Positions 1 to 6,700 of a DNA stretch of 6,943 bases are shown here, piece after piece. A program made the translations under genes and the position numbers. How positions within the stretch are numbered: position 1 is the first letter of the stretch; each line of letters opens with the position of its first letter. This DNA is from an uncultured Collinsella sp. GTDB taxonomy: Bacteria > Actinomycetota > Coriobacteriia > Coriobacteriales > Coriobacteriaceae. The stretch is taken from NCBI GenBank assembly GCA_934617135.1, contig CAKTUC010000063.1:1-6943 (forward strand). Direction: 5' to 3'. The notes below the pieces were generated by a model, which had not been told where the DNA came from, did no database searches, and saw only the letters and a program-made list of their open reading frames with translations.

Positions 1-3000
1 GCACCCACGCACTCTGTCCACAGCGCAATCGCAACAGGTCCGCTGCTCCTGCTCCTCTTTTTCCTGATCGGTTGCCTGGTCCCGGGGGTTGCGCTCGCCG
101 TCGATGGAAGCGATGCCCTTAATTTCCGCACCATAAGCGACGATTGTGGCCCCTTTGGTGTCGGCAGATACGAGGCACAAGACACCTCGATTTCGTACTG
201 CATGAACCAAGAATATCCCGGCCCTAGCAAACCGGGAGGAGCATGGCGCACATATAACCAGGGCTGGACGTGGCTCGATGACGAATTTGCCGCCATCGTC
301 TGCCATGGATACCCCTCCAGCACGTCCTTTGGCGGCCACAACCTGTCACCCGATCTTGCCCGCGCCGCCACCCAAATTGCCGTGTGGATGCTCAATGGAA
401 CCACGCGCCCCGATGGCACCTATTCGTATACGAACAGTAAGGGCGTTGCCCGAAGCGGCAGGTTTTACGAAAACGCCGAGGCGGTAGCGGCGGCACGCTG
501 GCTCTACGACAGCGCCAAGTCCGGGGCCATTAAGGCTGCACCGCATCGGGCCAGGCGTTATCACGGTCCGGTCTCGGGCGAGGGCCGACATCAGGACATG
601 CTCTATGTTCTGCCCGCCGTCTCCGTATCATTCCAAAAACAATCGTCTAACGCCACCATCACCGCCGGAAATGACACCTACAAGCTCAGCGGCGCGACCT
701 TCGATATCTTTGAGAGTGCGGGTGGCGCACGCGTCGGCACCATTCAGATGGATGACAACGGTCGCGCACAGGCGACACTTCTGCCCAATACGGCATATTA
801 CCTGGTCGAAACCAAAGCCCCGGCAGGCTATATCCCTCGGGGCGACCGCATAGCCTTCACCACCTCGGACAGCGGCGGGCATGTCACCATCGATGAGCAG
901 CCCGGCACCATCACTTTGCGCATTGTAAAGATCGATGCCGCCACGAATGCCGGTCCCCAAGTTGGAGCATCGCTTGCGGGTGCAGAGTTCACCTGCGTCT
1001 CGCAATCAACTCCCGGCTGGACTCGCACCCTTACGACCGACGAAAACGGGCGGGCGACCCTCAACGACGTCCCTCTGGGTTCCTTTACCATCTACGAATC
1101 GAAAGCGCCCGAGGGCTATCTGATTTCAAATGACAGCTGGAGCTACACCGTCGGCGCCGATCAGATCGGCGATACGGGCGTCGTTGAACTCGAGAGTCGT
1201 ATTCCCAACATTCCCATCGCCTTTGACCTTGAGATCTCGAAGTTTAAGGACCGCGGCGATAACAACGGGTCCGGTATTGAACAGCCGGCGGAAGGCGTCG
1301 TCTTTGAGGTCATCAGCAATAGCTCCCAGCAAGCCATTGGCACGTTGACCACAAACGTTTACGGCTTTGCATCCACCAAAGACCGGGCAGATGCATGGTT
1401 TGGCGCTGGCGCGCGCGTGAGCGGCGTCCATGGCGCCATTCCCTACGATCGTGCGGGCTACACTGTTCGTGAAGTTGCAGAAACGGTCCCCGAGGGATTT
1501 AAGCAAGCAGGTGATTGGACCGTCACGGTGGAGCAGATCGCAGACGGTGCCGAACTTCAGTACATCATCGATAACCATGCCCTATCGACGCATCTCCAAA
1601 TCGTAAAACGTGATGCCCAGACCGGTGGCACCGTACCGCTCGCCGGCTTTACGTTCCAGCTGCTCGATAACCACCACGAACCTGTCTCGCAAACATGCTG
1701 GTATCCGGCCCACCATGTTATGAACACCTTCACAACCGATGCAGCCGGCGCCGTCACGCTGCCCGAATCACTTAACCCCGGAACGTATTACGTTCGCGAG
1801 GCCGCGGCAAAGGAGCCGTATCTGCGCGGAGAAGATCTGGAGATAACGATTCCCGCCGACAAAAATCTAACACCGGTCGCCGTTGCCTCGTTTTACGACG
1901 ATGCCGCAACCGGAAGCATCGAAATCGTCAAGACGGATGCCGTAGATGGGCACGCCCTCGCTGGGGCCACATTTGACATCCGCGCCGTCGGCGATATCGT
2001 GCGACCCGACGGCAGTATCGTCGCCCTGGATGGCGAAACCGTCGTCGCCGTTACAACCGACGAACGGGGATATGCGCGAGCCGACCATCTTTCACTGGGA
2101 TGCGGCACTGCCACCTACGAGGTCGTCGAGACACAAGCGCCCGAAGGTTATCTGCTCAACCCGACCCCACATACTGTGAAGTTGTCGTACGCTGACCAGC
2201 AAACGCCCGTGATCGAAGTGCACGTTGACGTTTCCAACGACTACACCAAGATCGATGTCTCCAAAGTCGACGCGTGCGGAGGTCAGGAAGTGACAGGTGC
2301 CGAGCTTGTCCTCTGCGACTCCAATGGCAACGAAATCGATTCTTGGACTTCATCCGGCAAACCGCATCACATTGAGCACCTTTCACCCGGCACCTACACC
2401 CTACGCGAAACGATGTCCCCACGCACGTACGACCTCGCCGAAGATATGACGTTTGAAGTCAAGGCCACGGGGGAAGTTCAAACCGTAGCCATGAAGGATG
2501 CACCCATCGAGATCAGAGGACGCATCGATAAACGCCAAGAGATTGCACAGCCAGTCACAAGCAAACTCGTCGCCAACGGCGATGGGAAAAACCGAGCCAA
2601 AACGCAGCCCGATACGCAAGGCACTTTCTCTTATACCATCGACACCAGAAATGAGTCGAGCACCTGGGTCGACGAGTTTACCGTAACCGACGATCTTGAA
2701 TGCGCCAAAGATGGCGCAGCAAAGCTCGTTGCCGTTGAAACCCCTCTTGCGGTCGGCGATCTCAACGGGCTATGCAATGTGTGGTATCGAACATCTTTGG
2801 CGGGAACAGGCGATACAGACCAGCAGGTCAATGCAACGCTTGACGACGGGCACAGCAATCCGTGGCTCGAAACGGACGAGGTTACAAAGCTACTGAGCGA
2901 CGACGCGCGTCTCGTCGATTACGCCGGGTGGCACCTATGGAAAGCCGACGTCTCGACGACAGAGTCCGTCACGCTCGAAACGAAAGAGCTTGATCTTGCG

Positions 3001-3423
3001 GACGGCATCAGCATCACGGGCATTCGATTTGAATACGGTGCGGTAGCCGCCGACTTTACAACCAGAAGCGAGGCGGGCTCTTGGACCCGGGATGACCTTA
3101 AAGACGAACACGACGATCTTGACGATGCCAAGGCAGTCCTTAGCCCGGATGCCCGGGGTGCAGTCGTACATATGCAGGCAACGCCGTCCTATACGCCCCA
3201 AACCGCACTCACCAACAGCGCACGTGTCGATCTTTGCCGCAACGGCGGCGGCGATAAGCTCGAGGCACATGATGAGGACCGCGTTATCCAACGATGCGCT
3301 CTACCCCAGGACCTGCCGGCAACGGGATCTGTTCCCATCGCCGCATGCATCACCGCGCTCCTAACCTCGGGCGCTGCAGCCATATGGTTCGCTCGCCTTG
3401 GGTCGTTCCCAAAGAAGCGCTAG
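1..3423 (+). CDS. LPXTG-anchored SpaA/CnaB surface adhesin with N-terminal thioester domain (5' end outside window)
   Basis: This is a cell-wall-anchored adhesin, and 1140 codons lie in the window. The frame is open from base 1 with no ATG, GTG or TTG before 202, so the start is upstream. Residues below are numbered from base 1. A signal-peptide core (15-33, ending ALA) should be cleaved after A33. Residues ~38-205 form a TQXA thioester domain: C67 (YCMNQ) and Q125 (TQIA) are the expected cross-link pair, which in this family can bind host surfaces covalently. Six CnaB/SpaA-like domains follow at about 206-302, 303-406, 407-527, 528-636, 637-749 and 750-838, each with a strand-A Lys and a Glu in an ETKAPxGY-like motif. 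Residues ~839-1103 are a larger beta-type module (FTVTDD, TNSARV) resembling C-terminal modules of other gut surface proteins. LPATG (1105-1109), a hydrophobic segment and the tail KKR form the sortase anchor. I see no pilin-type WxxxVxVYPK motif, so a monomeric or tip adhesin is likelier than a shaft pilin. The specific ligand is unknown. Confidence 0.93.
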   Translation, partial: APTHSVHSAIATGPLLLLLFFLIGCLVPGVALAVDGSDALNFRTISDDCGPFGVGRYEAQDTSISYCMNQEYPGPSKPGGAWRTYNQGWTWLDDEFAAIVCHGYPSSTSFGGHNLSPDLARAATQIAVWMLNGTTRPDGTYSYTNSKGVARSGRFYENAEAVAAARWLYDSAKSGAIKAAPHRARRYHGPVSGEGRHQDMLYVLPAVSVSFQKQSSNATITAGNDTYKLSGATFDIFESAGGARVGTIQMDDNGRAQATLLPNTAYYLVETKAPAGYIPRGDRIAFTTSDSGGHVTIDEQPGTITLRIVKIDAATNAGPQVGASLAGAEFTCVSQSTPGWTRTLTTDENGRATLNDVPLGSFTIYESKAPEGYLISNDSWSYTVGADQIGDTGVVELESRIPNIPIAFDLEISKFKDRGDNNGSGIEQPAEGVVFEVISNSSQQAIGTLTTNVYGFASTKDRADAWFGAGARVSGVHGAIPYDRAGYTVREVAETVPEGFKQAGDWTVTVEQIADGAELQYIIDNHALSTHLQIVKRDAQTGGTVPLAGFTFQLLDNHHEPVSQTCWYPAHHVMNTFTTDAAGAVTLPESLNPGTYYVREAAAKEPYLRGEDLEITIPADKNLTPVAVASFYDDAATGSIEIVKTDAVDGHALAGATFDIRAVGDIVRPDGSIVALDGETVVAVTTDERGYARADHLSLGCGTATYEVVETQAPEGYLLNPTPHTVKLSYADQQTPVIEVHVDVSNDYTKIDVSKVDACGGQEVTGAELVLCDSNGNEIDSWTSSGKPHHIEHLSPGTYTLRETMSPRTYDLAEDMTFEVKATGEVQTVAMKDAPIEIRGRIDKRQEIAQPVTSKLVANGDGKNRAKTQPDTQGTFSYTIDTRNESSTWVDEFTVTDDLECAKDGAAKLVAVETPLAVGDLNGLCNVWYRTSLAGTGDTDQQVNATLDDGHSNPWLETDEVTKLLSDDARLVDYAGWHLWKADVSTTESVTLETKELDLADGISITGIRFEYGAVAADFTTRSEAGSWTRDDLKDEHDDLDDAKAVLSPDARGAVVHMQATPSYTPQTALTNSARVDLCRNGGGDKLEAHDEDRVIQRCALPQDLPATGSVPIAACITALLTSGAAAIWFARLGSFPKKR
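43..99 (+). other. Signal-peptide hydrophobic core and cleavage site of the surface adhesin
   Basis: The codons read LLLLLFFLIGCLVPGVALA, a typical Sec signal core ending in an A-x-A signal-peptidase I site, with the mature chain starting VDGSD. The basic n-region and the start codon must lie before base 1. The Cys in the core is not followed by a lipobox, so a lipoprotein is unlikely. This segment is the main proof that the gene extends left of the first in-window ATG. Confidence 0.85.
3313..3420 (+). other. LPATG sortase sorting signal
   Basis: The motif LPATG is encoded at 3313-3327. It is followed by a hydrophobic stretch of about 20 residues (VPIAACITALLTSGAAAIWF) and a short basic tail ending KKR, the standard three-part signal for class A or housekeeping sortase. 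The motif is preceded by LPQD, so two LP dipeptides lie six residues apart; only the second is a full LPXTG. No sortase gene lies in the window. Confidence 0.93.
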
Positions 3424-3432
3424 CACGATGAA

Positions 3433-3468
3433 AAAGCGGGCGAGCCAGTCTCCCGGCTCGCCCGCTTT
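3433..3468. terminator. Bidirectional rho-independent terminator between convergent genes
   Basis: A perfect 14-bp inverted repeat (arms 3433-3446 and 3455-3468, core GCGGGCGAGCC) encloses an 8-nt loop. It starts 10 bp after the adhesin stop and ends 20 bp before the stop of the opposite-strand gene. Read on the minus strand the stem is followed by five T (the A-run 3431-3435); read on the plus strand only three T follow. It should therefore be the stronger terminator for the minus-strand operon while also serving the adhesin. Confidence 0.88.
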
Positions 3469-3488
3469 AGGCATAGACGATGGATCGG

Positions 3489-3707
3489 CTATTCAGCAGA
3501 TGACGACCCGCCATCGATAGCCGCCTGATCGGACTCGGAGATACCGTCGGCACCCAAGCTTTGCTCTTGCTCCACCTCTTCGTTCATCGTTGTCTCGGGC
3601 GTCGAGCCCTTAACGCCAACGACATACGCAGCCCCAAAACCCAGTGCGATAGCGATCAGGGTCAAGATCAGATAGATGGGCCAATGGCGCTTGATGTACG
3701 AAAACAC
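3489..3707 (-). CDS. Small single-pass membrane protein with acidic tail (72 aa)
   Basis: The family is not recognised. The start is GTG at 3707-3705, chosen because AAGGAG sits 5 nt upstream. Residues 1-10 carry K6, R7 and H8, followed by one clear transmembrane helix at about 11-31 (IYLILTLIAIALGFGAAYVV). By the positive-inside rule the N-terminus should be cytoplasmic. The remaining ~40 residues are then outside; they are acidic and Ser/Gly-rich (EEVEQEQ, ESDQAAIDGG) and look unstructured. There is no signal-peptidase or lipobox motif and no catalytic motif. The gene begins 22 nt after the stop of the large membrane-protein gene and probably shares its transcript, so a partner or accessory role is possible but unproven. 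The bidirectional hairpin follows 20 bp after its stop codon. Good ribosome binding site, coherent helix and operon position support a real gene. Confidence 0.82.
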   Translation of the reverse strand: MFSYIKRHWPIYLILTLIAIALGFGAAYVVGVKGSTPETTMNEEVEQEQSLGADGISESDQAAIDGGSSSAE

Positions 3708-3712
3708 GCTGA

Positions 3713-3718
3713 CTCCTT
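3713..3718 (-). promoter_or_regulatory. Ribosome binding site of the 72-aa gene (GTG start)
   Basis: On the minus strand this reads AAGGAG, 5 nt before the GTG at 3707. It lies in the 22-nt gap after the upstream stop codon. It decides the non-ATG start and suggests independent or coupled re-initiation within one transcript. Confidence 0.85.
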
Positions 3719-3729
3719 AGCGGGTCTGT

Positions 3730-6700
3730 CTACGAACGACGAATGACCTCAGTCACGACCTCGGACACCGTGGCGATATTGGTCGGATTGACGTTGTACG
3801 GCAGGTCATCCTCGGTGCGAGCACAGGCAAGGCGCGGGCCGTCCACGCCGGCGATCGTAAGGGCGCGGCGGCTCGCCTCGAGCGCTGCGGACGCATCGGT
3901 CTTGGCATAGGGCATCTCGAACGCGCCACAATCGACATGGAACGACTTACAAACCTTGTTGACAAGATTCATGATGCGACGATCGCCCTTGAACAGCTGC
4001 TGCTCGCCCTCGACCGTTACCACCGACAGCCTGCCGGCACCGACAGACTCGAGGTTGATGAAGAACACACCGCGGAGCTTGTCACGATGCGAGGCCAAAA
4101 ACGCCCTCATGCCGGCGCCGTCGCAATCGGACGCGCCCGTAGCGACAAACCAGATATCGTGGCCGAGCAGCTCATCGTCACCCATGGAGGCAACGGCCGA
4201 GAGCATATCTTCGGCAGAAGCGCCGTCGGAGGAGGTGGCGCCGCCCTTCCAGCCATCGTCGTCGTCCTCGAAGTTATCCCACGAGCCGATGCCACGGCCA
4301 GACTTCTTGGCATCGTAATCGTCCTCGACGCCCAGCCAGTCGCTCATGCTGTCCTGCTCGTTCTTCTTTTTGCGACCGAACAGGCCACCCAGGCCGCGCT
4401 TCTGCGGCTTGGTGCCCGTCGAAGCGGGGGCCGAGATGGTCTCGAGCGGCTGCGCGCCCGAAGCGATGGACATGGGGGCCGCAACCGGTGCCGACGTGGG
4501 CTCGGGACCCTGCGCCGTCGCAAAGGGATCGTTTGCCCGAGACGAAGGATCGGGAAGATCGAACAGTGACGTGCGAGACGCGACGTTAGCCTGCTGCATC
4601 GAAGGCAGCGACGGATCGGGGACCGAGGCCAGCGGCGATGAAGAGGGCACGGGCGCAGAAGCCGGATCGGGGATATTCATCTGCGGGCGCGGCGGCACCT
4701 GAGACGAAATTTGCGCCATGAGGGAGTCAACCGTCTCGTCCTGCGTGGGGGCGACATTGGCTACCGTGGCACCGGGATCGCTCGGTGCGGGCATGGTAAA
4801 GATCTGTGTAGAGTAAGGCCTGGACTCATCCGTCTTGGGAGCCTCGTCAACCGCAGGGGGCTCCTGCTCAACAGCGGGCGCCTCGACCTGCTCGGGCGCT
4901 CCTGCCTCAATGGAATCGGCCTGATCGGCAACCGCGTCATCGGCAGTAACCGCTGCGTCCTGAGCCTCATCGGAGGTGGGAAGGGGCTCGGCAATTGCGG
5001 TGCCCTGCTTCTCGAACGTCATCGTGGCATCGAACGACATGGTGCCGTCAACCGGCTGCTGCGCCTCGAAGGAGGTCGTAGCGTCGGCGATATCGGCGGG
5101 TGCCGGCTGCTCGGCCTCGGTCTGCTCAAACTCCTGGGCCGCACGCTCACGCTCGGCTTCGGCGGCTTGCTGCTGGGCGATGGCCTCCTGCTCGGCGGCC
5201 TCGCGGGCAGCGGCGCGCTTTTCCTCAAAGTCATCAACGAACTTCTTGCCCTTCGCAAGGGCACCCTTAAAGAAGCTAGAAGCGCTGGCACCAATCGAGG
5301 AGAACGCGGAAGCAATATCGGCATGAGGTGTTGTCGAGGGAATCTCGGCCGAAAAATCGGTGTCGCTCTCGTAGGACACGCGCTGAGGATACTCGTCGTA
5401 GTCTTCGTCAGCAGCATCGGTCTCAACCTGTGCCGGGGCGGCGGGTGCCAGAATATCCAGGCCGGCTGCGGGGTCGAGCGCAGGCTTTGCATCGAACTCA
5501 ACGACAGCAGAAGGAGCGGCGACCGGCTCGGCGGGAGCAGCAGCCGTATTGGACACAGGCGCAGGCTCTTGCGCAACGGGAACAGGCTCCGGCTCAAACG
5601 TCGGCTCCTCGCCCTCTTCGTAATCGAGCGTGCAGGACTCGGGAAGCATGCCGAGCGCACGGATGGCATCCGAACCAAAGCGGATGTTGCCGGCGGCATT
5701 GCGATAGAGCTTGGGCTCGGGCTCGGCAACCTCGACCACCGCGGGCTCTTCCGCCGGCTCGGCAGCGGGCTCCTCCTCGGTGGACGCTTCGACCTGAGCG
5801 GTCTGGTCTTGAGCTTCGGGCGCGATGACGCCGATCAGCGTCTCGTCTGCAGAGGCACCCTCAAAACCATCGATCTGCTCATCAAAAGCCTCGTCCTGCT
5901 CAGCCGTATCGACAGTCGGCACCGGCTGGCCAAACTCGTCCTCGTCGTAGGAGGGCTCCTCATATTCAATGGTGTTGCCGTAGTCGTTTTGCTGCTGGGC
6001 CGCGGCATATTCCGCTGCAGCACGCGCCATCTCCTCGGCACGACGCTTCTGCTCACCAAAATAGGTATCAAACGGAATGTCGTCGGGGAACTCGTTTTCA
6101 CCCTGATAAGGGGCTACGTTGTCCATGACACCGAGCATGGCGGCAACAGAGGATTTGTTGCACACCGCACCAGACGTGTAAGGGAGCACAAAACGATTGG
6201 AGATGATATTGGCTGCGTTGGCCAGCGCCACAAGGGAAGCCAGGATCGCGACAATCCACAGCAGTACCTTGAGCGCACCGGGGAGCGGCAGGATGCGCAG
6301 GATGGCAACGGCCGCGGGCGCAACCGTGGCAATGGGCAGGAGCTTGGCGATAAGCGCGCGGTACGGAGCATAGGGCTCGCGAGCGAGGAGCTCGGCACGG
6401 GGAGAATCGTAGTGCGCCACGACGACGACCGGACGGTTGCGCGGAGACGCGAGCGGACCCGAAGCCTTGTGGTAGGCGATGACGTTTTGGCTCACGCCCA
6501 TCTTGCCCAAGCGCGAAACCACAGGATGGCCTGTGCGCTCGAGCACGTAGAGCACGGCTCCGACAATGGCCAGCAAGGTGCCGACCAGGCCGATGCCACC
6601 GCCGATGCCCATCAGCAGGGCGCCGGCAAACGCCAGAATACCGGTAACGGCAAATGCCAACCTGCTGGGCGCGGGAGCATTAAATTCCTGCACCTCGGGG

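Larger units (their letters stand above)
4216..6099 (-). other. Low-complexity, probably disordered insertion inside the M28-like protein
   Basis: This encodes residues ~243-870, rich in Ala, Pro, Glu, Asp and Ser with few aromatics and one Cys. It joins the helix after GAVCNKSS to the strand before GASD, a surface loop in ordinary M28 folds. Visible sub-segments are: a charged Ala/Gln helix at ~256-279; a more ordered-looking island at 371-400 (RFGSDAIRALGMLPE); an amphipathic stretch and likely coiled coil at ~503-570; three T-x-[ST]-F-[DE] motifs at 583-605; three [ILV]PDP motifs at 718-760; and a basic then acidic/Trp segment at 806-862. The disorder call comes from composition and was not computed. 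Confidence 0.75.

Noticed and set aside
628..1005. Minus-strand open frames under the adhesin gene (for example 628-1005 and 1126-1578)
   Set aside because: They are antisense to clear thioester and CnaB coding sequence, with no ribosome binding sites and no coherent protein features.
3708..3729. A separate promoter for the 72-aa gene
   Set aside because: The gap is 22 nt and is taken up by the ribosome binding site. No -10 or -35 pattern was found in it, so co-transcription is simpler.
3937..4569. A 210-codon plus-strand frame
   Set aside because: It is antisense to the 3' part of the M28-like gene, has no domain features and overlaps motif-bearing codons on the minus strand.
5019..5729. 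A 236-codon minus-strand frame inside the linker
   Set aside because: It is an out-of-frame shadow of the linker, made almost entirely of Pro, Arg, Ser and Leu, with no separate ribosome binding site or recognisable motif.
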